64,000 nucleotides of DNA from Alphaproteobacteria bacterium (GTDB lineage Bacteria; Pseudomonadota; Alphaproteobacteria; UBA6615), in assembly GCA_011087645.1 (NCBI GenBank), contig JAALLF010000011.1, forward strand, positions 34,214 through 98,213, in the 5' to 3' direction. Position numbers and translations under genes: made by a program. Under the pieces are notes generated by a model, which saw only the letters and a program-made list of their open reading frames with translations, did not search any database and was not told the origin of the DNA. Each line of letters opens with the position of its first letter. The stretch's first letter is position 1. This document shows positions 7,915 to 15,843 of the stretch, one piece after another.

Positions 7915-8395
7915 GAGGCTCTCACCCTTCGAGACGGTGCTGCGCACCTCCTCAGAGCCTGGCCGGAAATGAATTGTTTGTTTCTAAGACCTTGTTCCCC
8001 GCCCCGTGGGAGAAAACCAAACGCAATGGCTAACGCCACCCCCCTCCCTAACCCTCCCCCTCGCTGGGGGGAGGGAAATTATTAGCGACCCGCTGGCTAT
8101 TACCCCCTCCCCCTTGAGGGGGGAGGGTTGGGGTGGGGGTGATGACGCTCGAGGGTCAGATTGATAAACCGCTGATATCGCTCACTTCATTTCCGGTCAG
8201 ACTCTCAGGATGAGGGACTCGGTTTAATTTCGCAAAAATAGATAACCTCATACTGAGGAGCCGGCAAAGCCGGCGTCTCGAAGTATGTCCTTGCGTCTTC
8301 ATCCTTCGACAAGCTCAGGATGAGGGCGATGTTATTGTGTTCGCTCTAGCCCTCGTGCTGAGCTTGTCGAAGCACGAGGGCGTTTAGCGCGACCC
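7915..8395. repeat. nest of dispersed palindromic repeats in a gene-free gap
   Basis: Several palindromic units lie side by side. (a) 7951-7973 and 8186-8208 are inverted copies (20 of 23 positions) ending in CCGGAAATGAA. (b) Between them are two inverted C-rich/G-rich units at 8036-8076 and 8102-8140, each a CCCTCCCCC...GGGGGGAGGG hairpin. (c) 8247-8288 is a hairpin with CCGGC-AAA-GCCGG at its tip. (d) 8300-8326 and 8350-8380 share the 15-base core CTTCGACAAGCTCAG in opposite orientation inside different stems. Repeats of this style are common between genes in alphaproteobacteria. No protein-coding gene is seen here. Confidence 0.75.
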
Positions 8396-8400
8396 GAATC

Positions 8401-8949
8401 CTAGTCGAGCTCGCGAAGGTTTCCGTTCTCGTCGACTTCCAGTCCGGTCTCACGTGCCCGCTCGATCACGCTGGGATGCCACGAAACATGGCCGGCGTCG
8501 GGGCCGCCGACGATGGCGAGCATGAGTGAATCGGCGCCGCCCTCGACCAAACGAAAGCCGCGGTAAATACCGATTGGCACACTGATGACATCGAGCGGGT
8601 CGAGCCGTACCGCGCGTTCGTCCTCGCCCTCAAGCCAGAAGACCTCCCAACTGCCGATCATCGGCACGAATATCTCTTCGGTCTGATGGGCGTGCAGCGC
8701 GGCGCCCGACCCGCTGCCTTCCTTGGCGCGGTTATAGACCAACGAGAAGCCATGGGCCTTGCCGACTTTCGGTTCCAGATCAGGATCCTCGAGGTTTTCG
8801 GTAACGTTCATGCCGACCACATTGACGATCTCGCGTTCATGGCCGGGGATGCGCTGATCGAGATAGGCGAGGTCGGACCCTCGGCAATCGCCGACGCGAA
8901 CGACGTGCTTCGCTTCCATTTCAGCGGCCGATATGCGGGGTATGTCCAT
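8401..8949 (-). CDS. cupin-domain protein
   Basis: A 182-residue single-domain cupin. The first metal motif is recognisable as LHAHQTEEIFVPMIGSWEVF (two His and a Glu). The second motif, normally P-G-xx-H, reads PIGIYRGF and lacks the His, so metal binding may be incomplete. There is no signal peptide. The ATG at 8949 has a strong AGGGAGG ribosome-binding sequence. It begins 32 bases after the formate dehydrogenase alpha gene on the same strand and is probably co-transcribed, but a link to formate metabolism is only positional. Confidence 0.75.
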   Translation of the reverse strand: MDIPRISAAEMEAKHVVRVGDCRGSDLAYLDQRIPGHEREIVNVVGMNVTENLEDPDLEPKVGKAHGFSLVYNRAKEGSGSGAALHAHQTEEIFVPMIGSWEVFWLEGEDERAVRLDPLDVISVPIGIYRGFRLVEGGADSLMLAIVGGPDAGHVSWHPSVIERARETGLEVDENGNLRELD

Positions 8950-8981
8950 CTTCTTTCCTCCCTATCCCGGGTGTGATGCCG

Positions 8982-11768
8982 TTACTCGGCGGCCACGCGT
9001 TCGGCGTTTTCCACCTTGGCGGCGCAGAATTTGAACTCGGGGATTTTACCCCACGGGTCGAGCTGTGGATTGGTCAACAGGTTCGCCGCCGCTTCGGCGA
9101 AACAGAAGGGGATGAAGACCATGCCCTCCGGCACGTCGCGGTCGGCGCGCGCCGCCAGTTCGATGATCCCGCGCCGGGTTGCCACCCGGATGATGCCGCC
9201 GGGGTCGACCTCAAGACGCCGCAGCTCGCGCGGATGTAAGGTTGCCACCGCTTCCGGTTCGATATGGTCGAGCACGGTCGCGCGCCGCGTGATGGCGCCG
9301 GTATGCCAATGTTCGAGCATGCGCCCGGTGGTCAGCACCATCGGATAGTCGGTGTCGGGCAATTCGTCGGGCGGCAGCACATCGGCGGGCACGAACTTGC
9401 CGCGGCCCGACGCTGTGGGGAAGCCATTGGCGAACATGATTTCCTGGCCCGGCTGATCCTCCGCGTCGCACGGATAGGTGACCGCGTCTTCGCGTTGTAG
9501 GCGCTCCCAGGTAATCCCGTCGATCGAGTCCATGGCCCGTCGCAACTCGTCGAATACTTCATCGACGCCGCCATAGGCCCAGCCCAGGCCAAGCCGCTGG
9601 GCGAGTTGCTGGATGATCCACCAATCCTGCTGTACGTCGCCGGGCAGGGGCAGCGCCGGGCGACCGATTTGTACTTGCCGATTGGTGTTGGTGACCGTGC
9701 CCGATTTCTCAGGCCAGGCCGAGGCCGGCAGAATGACGTCGGCGTGGGCCGCCGTCTCGGTGAGAAAGATCTCCTGCACCACCAGATGATCGAGTGCGGC
9801 GAGGCCTTGGCGCGCATGGTGCTGGTCGGGGTCCGACATGGCTGGGTTCTCGCCCATGACATACATTGCCCGCACCTGGCCTTCGCGCGCGGCGTCCATG
9901 ATTTCGACCACGGTCAGCCCGGCATTGGGGTCGAGATCCTCGACCCCCCACAGGCTCTCAAACCGCTGGCGGACCGCCGGGTCGGTGACCGATTGGTAGT
10001 CGGGATAGACCATGGGAATGAGGCCGGCGTCCGACGCGCCCTGGACATTGTTCTGGCCGCGCAGCGGGTGCAGGCCGGTGCCCGGGCGGCCGACCTGGCC
10101 GGTCAGCAATGCTAGCGAAATCAGGCAACGGGCATTGTCGGTGCCGTGCACATGTTGGGAGATACCCATGCCCCAGAAAATGATCGACCGCTCGGCGGTG
10201 GCGTAGGTGCGCGCGATGGTGCGTATGGTCTCGGCGTCGACGCCGCAAACCTCGGCCATGTCCTCCGGCGCAAAGGCAGTGACCTTTTCCTTCAGAGCGT
10301 CGAAGTCCTCGGTGTAGCCGGCGATATATTGGTCGTCGGCGAGCCCTTCGTCGAGGATGGTGTGCATCATGGCGTTGAGTAGGGCCACGTCGGTGCCCGG
10401 TTTGAATTGCACGAAATGATCGGCGTGGCGGGTCAGCGCGTAGCCGCGGGGATCCATCACGATTAGCGTCGCGCCGCGCTTGGCGGCTTGTTTGAGGTAG
10501 GTCGCGGCGACCGGGTGGTTTTCTGTCGGCCGCGCGCCGATAACGATGATGCAGTCGGAATCCTCCGCCGCCGTGAACGGCGCGGTTACCGCGCCGGAGC
10601 CGATGGTCTCCATCAGCGCCGCCACCGACGAGGCGTGGCACAGCCGAGTGCAGTGATCGACGTTATTGGTCTTGAACGCGGTGCGGATAAGTTTCTGGAA
10701 CAGATAGGCTTCTTCGTTCGAGCCCTTGGCCGACCCGAAGCCGGCGATGGCGTCGCCGCCATGGCTGTCGGCAACCTTGCGCAGACCGTTGGCGGCGGCG
10801 TCGAGCGCTTCCTCCCACGTCGCTTCGCGGAAATGGCTCGAGGGATCGGCGGGGTCGACCTCGTCGTCCCAGCTCTTGCCCACGCCCTCCTTGCGGATCA
10901 ACGGCGTGGTCAAGCGGTGGGGATGGTGCACATAGTCGAAGCCGAAGCGGCCTTTGACGCACAGCCGGCTTTCGTTGGCCGGGCCGTTACGCCCCTCGAC
11001 CTTAACGATGCGGTCGTCTTTGATCTGGTAGGTGAGCTGGCAGCCGACCCCGCAATAGGGGCAGACGCTATCGACGCTGCGGTCGAACCCGTCGGCGCCG
11101 ACGCCGATGCCGGCCTCGTCGATCATGGTGGCGGGCAACAGCGCCCCGGTCGGACACGCTTGCACGCATTCGCCGCAGGCCACGCAGGTCGAATTCCCCA
11201 TCGGGTCATCGAAATCGAACACGATCTTGGCGGCAGCCCCCCGGCCGGCCATGCCGATGACATCGTTGACCTGCACCTCGCGGCACGCGCGCACGCATAA
11301 ATTACAATGGATGCAGGCGTCGAGATTGACCGCCATCGCCGGATGGCTGGGATCGGATGCCGGGGTCTCGCTGCTGTCGCGGGCTGGCAAGCGGCTGTCG
11401 GTGACGCCAGCGCGGTCGGCCCATTGCCAGAATTTAGAACCCGGATCGGGTGCGGTTTCGCGCGCCGGCTGATCGGCCATCAGCAACTCGATCACCATGT
11501 CACGCGCCGCCGTGGCGCGTTCGGCCTGGGTCTCGACCACCATGCCCTCGTCGGGTTGGCGCAGGCACGAGGCGGCGAGCGGCCGCTCACCCTCGATATG
11601 CACCATGCACGCGCGGCAATTGCCGTCGGGCCGATAGCCTGGCTCCGGCGTGTAGCAGAGATGGGGGATCTCGACCCCCTCGCGCTGGGCGACCTGCCAG
11701 ATGGTCTCGTCCGGCGCGGCGGTGACCGCGCGGCCGTCGAGGGTGAAGGTGATCGGTTTGTCGCTCAT
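8982..11768 (-). CDS. fdsA: NAD-type formate dehydrogenase, alpha (catalytic) subunit
   Basis: Oxidises formate to CO2 in the cytoplasm at a bis-MGD-bound tungsten or molybdenum and passes electrons through Fe-S clusters to the diaphorase subunit. The N-terminal [2Fe-2S] ligands are C38, C51, C54 and C68. Two [4Fe-4S] ferredoxin motifs follow (C152/C155/C158/C162 and C195/C198/C201/C205), then the cluster next to the cofactor (C236, C239, C243, C270). The metal ligand is Cys377 followed by His378 in RLCHASS, so this is a cysteine and not a selenocysteine enzyme; no in-frame TGA is present. The molybdopterin-dinucleotide-binding C-terminal domain is intact, and 928 residues is normal. The two-subunit form with a fused beta subunit, plus the tup genes, resembles the tungsten FDH1 of Methylorubrum. 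Confidence 0.93.
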   Translation of the reverse strand: MSDKPITFTLDGRAVTAAPDETIWQVAQREGVEIPHLCYTPEPGYRPDGNCRACMVHIEGERPLAASCLRQPDEGMVVETQAERATAARDMVIELLMADQPARETAPDPGSKFWQWADRAGVTDSRLPARDSSETPASDPSHPAMAVNLDACIHCNLCVRACREVQVNDVIGMAGRGAAAKIVFDFDDPMGNSTCVACGECVQACPTGALLPATMIDEAGIGVGADGFDRSVDSVCPYCGVGCQLTYQIKDDRIVKVEGRNGPANESRLCVKGRFGFDYVHHPHRLTTPLIRKEGVGKSWDDEVDPADPSSHFREATWEEALDAAANGLRKVADSHGGDAIAGFGSAKGSNEEAYLFQKLIRTAFKTNNVDHCTRLCHASSVAALMETIGSGAVTAPFTAAEDSDCIIVIGARPTENHPVAATYLKQAAKRGATLIVMDPRGYALTRHADHFVQFKPGTDVALLNAMMHTILDEGLADDQYIAGYTEDFDALKEKVTAFAPEDMAEVCGVDAETIRTIARTYATAERSIIFWGMGISQHVHGTDNARCLISLALLTGQVGRPGTGLHPLRGQNNVQGASDAGLIPMVYPDYQSVTDPAVRQRFESLWGVEDLDPNAGLTVVEIMDAAREGQVRAMYVMGENPAMSDPDQHHARQGLAALDHLVVQEIFLTETAAHADVILPASAWPEKSGTVTNTNRQVQIGRPALPLPGDVQQDWWIIQQLAQRLGLGWAYGGVDEVFDELRRAMDSIDGITWERLQREDAVTYPCDAEDQPGQEIMFANGFPTASGRGKFVPADVLPPDELPDTDYPMVLTTGRMLEHWHTGAITRRATVLDHIEPEAVATLHPRELRRLEVDPGGIIRVATRRGIIELAARADRDVPEGMVFIPFCFAEAAANLLTNPQLDPWGKIPEFKFCAAKVENAERVAAE

Positions 11769-11814
11769 TGTCCCGCTAAGGTGCCGCGCGGGAGTGCGTC
11801 GTGTCTAGGGGCCT

Positions 11815-11846
11815 CTCCGGCCAGAACGCCTTAATTCTGGCCGGAG
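11815..11846. repeat. 12-bp inverted repeat between the FKBP and formate dehydrogenase genes
   Basis: CTCCGGCCAGAA and TTCTGGCCGGAG flank an eight-base AT-rich loop. The stem is perfect, but no T tract follows on either strand. It could be an RNA-stabilising hairpin or a weak terminator between the two minus-strand genes. Confidence 0.6.
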
Positions 11847-11861
11847 ATGACGCAAAAGAGA

Positions 11862-12317
11862 CTATTTGGCCTCGATCAACTCGACTTCGAAGATCAGGGT
11901 TGCGTTGGGCGGAATGACGCCGCCGGCGCCCTGTGCACCGTAACCCAGCGCGGGTGGGATGATGAGGGTGCGCTTGCCGCCGGGCTTCATGCCGGCGACA
12001 CCTTCGTCCCAGCCGCGGATGACGCGGCCGGCGCCCAAGGGAAAGCTGAACGGCTGGCCGCGGTCGACCGAGCTGTCGAACTTGTCGCCCTTCTCGCCGT
12101 TTTGATAGAGCCAGCCGGTGTAGTGCACGGTGGCGTTTTGACCGGCCTTCGCTTCCGCGCCGTCACCGGCTTCGGTGTCGATATAGCTGAGGCCGCTCGC
12201 TGTGGTGATGGTTTCCTGAGCGTCGCTCATTTGCGGCACTGCCAGGAACAGGGCGAACAAAGCGACCGCGAGCGATCCCCGCAATCCGCGGCCAAGGCGG
12301 GCATTGTTTTCAAACAT
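11862..12317 (-). CDS. FKBP-type peptidyl-prolyl cis-trans isomerase, exported
   Basis: A 151-residue protein with an N-terminal signal peptide (GSLAVALFALFLAVPQMSDA) and one FKBP domain. The domain shows ATVHYTGWLYQNGEKGDKFDSS, FPLGAGRVIRGWDEGVAGMK and IPPALGYGAQG, which contain the usual active-site Tyr, Phe, Asp and Trp. It should assist folding in the periplasm. The ATG at 12317 has AGAGGAAAG upstream. It lies between the two formate dehydrogenase subunit genes without an obvious functional link. Confidence 0.9.
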   Translation of the reverse strand: MFENNARLGRGLRGSLAVALFALFLAVPQMSDAQETITTASGLSYIDTEAGDGAEAKAGQNATVHYTGWLYQNGEKGDKFDSSVDRGQPFSFPLGAGRVIRGWDEGVAGMKPGGKRTLIIPPALGYGAQGAGGVIPPNATLIFEVELIEAK

Positions 12318-12356
12318 TTCAAGGCTTTCCTCTGCATAAACATAAACTCTGTTAGG

Positions 12357-12836
12357 TTAATTGGACGTTTTTGTGACGCCTAATGAACTTGTTGTGCGGA
12401 CCGCCGTCAAGACACCCGACGCCAGCGCCTGGCCTCGCGCCGGTTCGGCGTAGCGTCCCATGGCGTTGGTTTGCGCTAGAAAGCCGAATCTTTCGTAGAA
12501 TCCTTCCTTGCCGAACACCGATGTGAGGAAAACCCGCTCGACCGGCAATTTGCTGAGCAAGGCAGAGACCATCTGACGGCCGACGCCGCAGCCTTGGTGT
12601 TCAGGCGCGACGGCCACGTCGTAGATCGTGGCATAGTAGACGCCGTCGGATAGCGCGCGTGCGGCGCCCACCAACACGCCATCGGCGTGGGCAAAGACTA
12701 CCGCATCGCTATTGCGAAACGCCTGGGCCAAATCGAACGGTTTGCGCTCGAACAACGGGGCTCGCGCCATGATATCGGCGAGCCGCCACCAGTCGATTTC
12801 GGAAATATCGTGGGCAATCTTGTACATGCTGTCCAT
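12357..12836 (-). CDS. GNAT-family N-acetyltransferase
   Basis: The acetyl-CoA-binding core IYDVAVAPEHQGCGVGRQMVSALL (motif A) is clear, with GKEGFYERFGFLAQTNAMGRY as motif B. The substrate is unknown. The frame is open to a GTG at 12884, but that lies in the terminator of the upstream candidate RNA. I therefore use the ATG at 12836; 12827 is also possible. It follows the FKBP gene's direction but is separated from it by only 39 bases, so the two may be co-transcribed. Confidence 0.8.
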   Translation of the reverse strand: MDSMYKIAHDISEIDWWRLADIMARAPLFERKPFDLAQAFRNSDAVVFAHADGVLVGAARALSDGVYYATIYDVAVAPEHQGCGVGRQMVSALLSKLPVERVFLTSVFGKEGFYERFGFLAQTNAMGRYAEPARGQALASGVLTAVRTTSSLGVTKTSN

Positions 12837-12882
12837 TGCCTTTTGTCCCGTAAAGCGTGGAAGGGAGGGAACCGGCAACTGC

Positions 12883-12916
12883 ACAAATAAAAACCGCCGT
12901 GCATGATGCCGGCGGT
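12883..12916 (-). terminator. intrinsic terminator of a minus-strand RNA
   Basis: On the minus strand, ACCGCCG and CGGCGGT pair, with GCAT/ATGC extending the stem inside, followed by TTTTATTTG. It lies upstream of the GNAT gene with no coding gene on the minus strand before it, so it must end an RNA starting further right. Confidence 0.75.
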
Positions 12917-13046
12917 GTGCGATTTACTGCGTTTAATCGATGGCTGTTATGACAGCCGCCACGCGCACTCGAACCCGCCCGCTTCACCCCATCGCGGGGC
13001 GCGGTTAGTCACGGTTTTGACTATGGTAGCTCGGTGCATCATCGCG
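12886..13046 (-). ncRNA. candidate small RNA, about 160 nt
   Basis: A minus-strand promoter (13053-13081) and a terminator (12883-12916) bracket a stretch without a credible reading frame. The 5' part (GATGATGC) can pair with GCATCATG just before the terminator, which would close the molecule. None of the conserved parts of SRP RNA, tmRNA, RNase P RNA or tRNA were found, although GGTTCGAGT occurs once. 6S RNA cannot be excluded by eye. Confidence 0.5.
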
Positions 13047-13052
13047 GGCCGG

Positions 13053-13081
13053 CTTGTAGGCGAGGCTACTTGCGATGTCAA
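13053..13081 (-). promoter_or_regulatory. sigma-70-type promoter of the small RNA
   Basis: Minus-strand TTGACA (complement of 13076-13081) is a perfect -35 box. It is followed after exactly 17 bases by TACAAG (complement of 13053-13058), which matches the -10 box at four of six positions. No minus-strand protein gene begins behind it. Confidence 0.55.
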
Positions 13082-13161
13082 GTTACTGCGCTGACGGGGC
13101 TATTGATTGCCACGGAATTGTCGCATATTCACTATTAAGTTGTGTCCGGGAGGGCGACGAG

Positions 13162-13842
13162 ATGGCGGGTGGAGAGTCTGCCGAATATTTACCGGGCGAT
13201 CCTCGGTACGGCCTTAATGCAGAAGAGCTGAAGGCGTACTACGCCAGCAAACCCGCGGAATGGGCGATCTATTGCTGGGACGAGGCGGGCACGTTGGAAG
13301 CGCGCGGGACCTACCTGCAAGATCAGCGGCTGTACGTGGCCTCGTTCGGCGAACAGGTCATCGGTTACGGCCATGTGGTGTCCGACGATGGTTTGAACAC
13401 GTTGGGAACGACCTATTTCATTCAGCTCGATGATCGCCATGCGGTCGAGAACTTCCTTGCTGCCGATCCGCTCGCCAAGGCTGGGGTCTATGGAGGCGTT
13501 GACGTTCACCGCTGGTCGAATAGTTTTCTCAAACGGCAAGCCGACTATCAGCGCAAGGGTCTGCAGCAGTTTCTGTGCACCGGGTCGAAGATTGCCGATA
13601 CAGAGACCTTGCTCGCCACCCATCGCAACGACCATGAACGTTACTTCCGCGAATATGACGACAGCTTTATTTTTCGCGGGCCGATCCGCTCCGCCGACGG
13701 TATCGACAATATTGGCACCGCATTGATGCTGGAGCTGCCCGGGCGGGCGGCGGCCGAGGAATTCTGGAACAACGAGCCCTTCGTCGCCAATGATGGCTAT
13801 CAAGACGATTCGCGCATCTATCGCTGGGTGTTCGGCGACTAA
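13162..13842 (+). CDS. tandem YCII-like protein
   Basis: A 226-residue protein made of two YCII-related (ferredoxin-like dimeric barrel) domains. The first includes GYGHVVSDDG...HAVENFLAADPLAKAGVYGGVDVHRW. The second includes FIFRGPIRSADG...AAAEEFWNNEPFVANDGYQDDSRIYRW. The D-P/E-P-F-V-A-x-G pattern is the family signature. The ATG at 13162 is chosen because GGGAGGG lies seven bases ahead. Single-domain YCII proteins are usually about 100 residues, so this is a duplication or fusion. It is convergent with, and overlaps by four bases, the formate dehydrogenase beta gene. The reaction is unknown. Confidence 0.8.
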   Translation: MAGGESAEYLPGDPRYGLNAEELKAYYASKPAEWAIYCWDEAGTLEARGTYLQDQRLYVASFGEQVIGYGHVVSDDGLNTLGTTYFIQLDDRHAVENFLAADPLAKAGVYGGVDVHRWSNSFLKRQADYQRKGLQQFLCTGSKIADTETLLATHRNDHERYFREYDDSFIFRGPIRSADGIDNIGTALMLELPGRAAAEEFWNNEPFVANDGYQDDSRIYRWVFGD

Positions 13843-15545
13843 GCGTCGCCGCCGCCGACCTCGTCCGGGAAATATTTCAACACGCTGTCCATCGGGTTCG
13901 GCGCGGCCTGGCCGAGGCCGCAGATCGAGGCGTCGCGCATGGCTTGCGACAGCTCGGCCAACAAATCGGCGTCCCAAGTATCGGCGAGCATCAGCTTGAC
14001 CGCCTTTTCGGTACCGACACGGCACGGCGTGCATTGCCCGCAGCTTTCATCCTCGAAGAACCGCATCAGATTGAGCGCCGCCGCGCGTACGCTATCCTGA
14101 TCGGATAGGACGACCACCGCGGCGGAGCCGATGAAACTGCCATGTTTTTCGAGGGTGCCGAAATCAAGCGGCAGGTCGGCCAAGGTGGCGGGCAGAATGC
14201 CGCCCGAGGCGCCGCCCGGTAGATAGGCCTTGAAGTTGTGGCCCTCGGCCATGCCGCCGGCATATTCGTCGATCAGTTCGCGCGCGGTAATACCGGCCGG
14301 GGCGATTTTGACGCCCGGTTCTTTGGCCCGGCCCGAGACCGAATAAGCTCGCAGACCGTTGCTGCCATGGCGTCCGTTGCCGCGATACCAATCCGCGCCG
14401 TTCTCCAGAATTTCGCGGATCCAATAGAGGGTTTCAACGTTATGAACCAATGTCGGCTGGCCGAACAAACCGACCTGGGCGACATAGGGTGGCCGGTGCC
14501 GCGGTAGGCCGCGCTTGCCTTCGATCGATTCGATCATCGCGCTTTCTTCGCCACAGATATAGGCGCCGGCGCCGCGGCGCAGAATGATCTGGCCAGGCCG
14601 AATGATGCCGGTCGCCTCCAACGCCGCAATTTCTGTCAGCAATATTTCATGGGCCGCCGGATATTCGTCGCGCAGATAAATGTAAATTTCCTCGGCTTCG
14701 ACCGCCCAGGCGGCGATCAGCGCGCCTTCGAGCACCGTATGGGGCGCGGTCTCGAGGAAGTGGCGGTCCTTGAAAGTGCCAGGTTCGCCTTCGTCGGCGT
14801 TGACCGCGAGGCGCCGGGGTTTGGCTTCGGCGCGCACGAACGACCATTTGCGCGCGGCTGGAAAACCCGCACCGCCCATGCCGCGCAACCCGGCATCGTT
14901 GATGGTGGCCTCTGTATCGGCAGCGCTGCGTTCGCCGCGTTTGCAGGCCTCATAGACGGCGTAGCCGCCGACCGATTGGTATTTCGCCAAATTGGCGTAG
15001 GCGGGTACGGCTGGCGCGGTGTCGCCGCCATCGGCCGCCGCGGCGATGGTTTCCGGCGTGGCCTTATCGATATGACGATGACCGACCTCGGCAACCGGCG
15101 CGCAGTCGCACCGCCCCATGCACGGCGCCCGCACGATGCGCACGCCCGATGGCGGCTGTTGCACCAAGGCGTGGTGCAGAACATCGCTGCCGGCCAGCGC
15201 GCACGGTAAACTATCGCAAACCCTGACAATGAGTTCCGCCGGCGGCGTCTCCGTGTCATCCACCACAACGTCGAAATGGGCGTAGAAGGTGGCGACCTCG
15301 TAGACTTCCGCCAGCGCCAACCCCATCAACTCGGCCAGCGCCGCAAGGTGAAACCCCGATAGGCACGCATATCGGTCCTGAATAGCATGCAGATATTCGA
15401 TCAATTCGCTGCGTTGCAGCGGATCTGTCGCCAGCAGCGCGCGAATTTCTTCGAGCGCTTCCGGCGAGGCTTGGCGTCCTTTGGGAAACGGCACGGCACG
15501 GCGCCGACCGCTGCCCGGATGATGAAATTTACGAATATCAGCCAC
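13839..15545 (-). CDS. fdsB: NAD-type formate dehydrogenase, fused gamma-beta (NuoE-NuoF) subunit
   Basis: Residues about 20-160 are a NuoE-like thioredoxin-fold domain with [2Fe-2S] cysteines in CDSLPC and CMGRCDC. Residues about 175-560 are NuoF-like, with an FMN site (GLRGMGGAGFPAARKW), an NADH site (NADEGEPGTFKDRHFLE) and [4Fe-4S] ligands in ESCGQCTPCRVG plus ICGLGQAAPNP. The subunit moves electrons from the alpha subunit to NAD+. In fds operons gamma and beta are separate genes; here they are one 568-residue protein, as in two-subunit tungsten FDH1 enzymes. The GTG start overlaps the DUF3553 gene by eight bases and has GGAAG upstream. The alpha gene lies 2 kb downstream on the same strand. 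Confidence 0.92.
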   Translation of the reverse strand: MADIRKFHHPGSGRRRAVPFPKGRQASPEALEEIRALLATDPLQRSELIEYLHAIQDRYACLSGFHLAALAELMGLALAEVYEVATFYAHFDVVVDDTETPPAELIVRVCDSLPCALAGSDVLHHALVQQPPSGVRIVRAPCMGRCDCAPVAEVGHRHIDKATPETIAAAADGGDTAPAVPAYANLAKYQSVGGYAVYEACKRGERSAADTEATINDAGLRGMGGAGFPAARKWSFVRAEAKPRRLAVNADEGEPGTFKDRHFLETAPHTVLEGALIAAWAVEAEEIYIYLRDEYPAAHEILLTEIAALEATGIIRPGQIILRRGAGAYICGEESAMIESIEGKRGLPRHRPPYVAQVGLFGQPTLVHNVETLYWIREILENGADWYRGNGRHGSNGLRAYSVSGRAKEPGVKIAPAGITARELIDEYAGGMAEGHNFKAYLPGGASGGILPATLADLPLDFGTLEKHGSFIGSAAVVVLSDQDSVRAAALNLMRFFEDESCGQCTPCRVGTEKAVKLMLADTWDADLLAELSQAMRDASICGLGQAAPNPMDSVLKYFPDEVGGGDA

Positions 15546-15729
15546 TTCGATCTTCCGAGATTAATTCCAGCGCAACATTCTCGGTATCGATAGTCTGTTT
15601 GCCAACCTGCGCAAAATTTACCGTTACCCGATTGCCGATAGTGGATTGAACCATGCCCAGGCGCCAGTCCGGTTGGTCGGGATGGCGGACGAGGGCGCTG
15701 GGGGCGCCGGGGGCGAAACTTAGAGACAT
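15538..15729 (-). CDS. DUF3553 small protein
   Basis: A 63-residue protein with the DUF3553 pattern ALVRHPDQPDWRLGMVQSTI, followed by NRVTVNFAQVGKQTI. The domain resembles the small beta-barrel found at the tips of some helicases and CarD-like proteins and is often seen alone in alphaproteobacteria. Its end overlaps the start of the formate dehydrogenase beta gene by eight bases, so it is the first gene of that transcript. Confidence 0.75.
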   Translation of the reverse strand: MSLSFAPGAPSALVRHPDQPDWRLGMVQSTIGNRVTVNFAQVGKQTIDTENVALELISEDRSG

Positions 15730-15843
15730 GGCGGAACGCTGTCATACAAGAGGAAGTATTCAAGACCGAATCGCATTAGATTGGTCGTCACTGCGTCGGT
15801 CAACCGGAGCAGCTGACAGGCCTGAACGGAATGGGGTGGGGGC

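Noticed and set aside
7828..8085. 85-codon frame downstream of mobA
   Set aside because: It crosses the intrinsic terminator and runs into dispersed palindromic repeats.
7915..8395. CRISPR array
   Set aside because: The repeats are unequal palindromes in mixed orientation, without regular spacers.
8982..11768. Selenocysteine in the formate dehydrogenase
   Set aside because: The metal-ligand codon gives Cys377 and no in-frame TGA occurs.
12920..13046. tRNA-like GGTTCGAGT
   Set aside because: The flanking bases do not form a 5-bp T stem or an acceptor stem; no anticodon arm could be placed.
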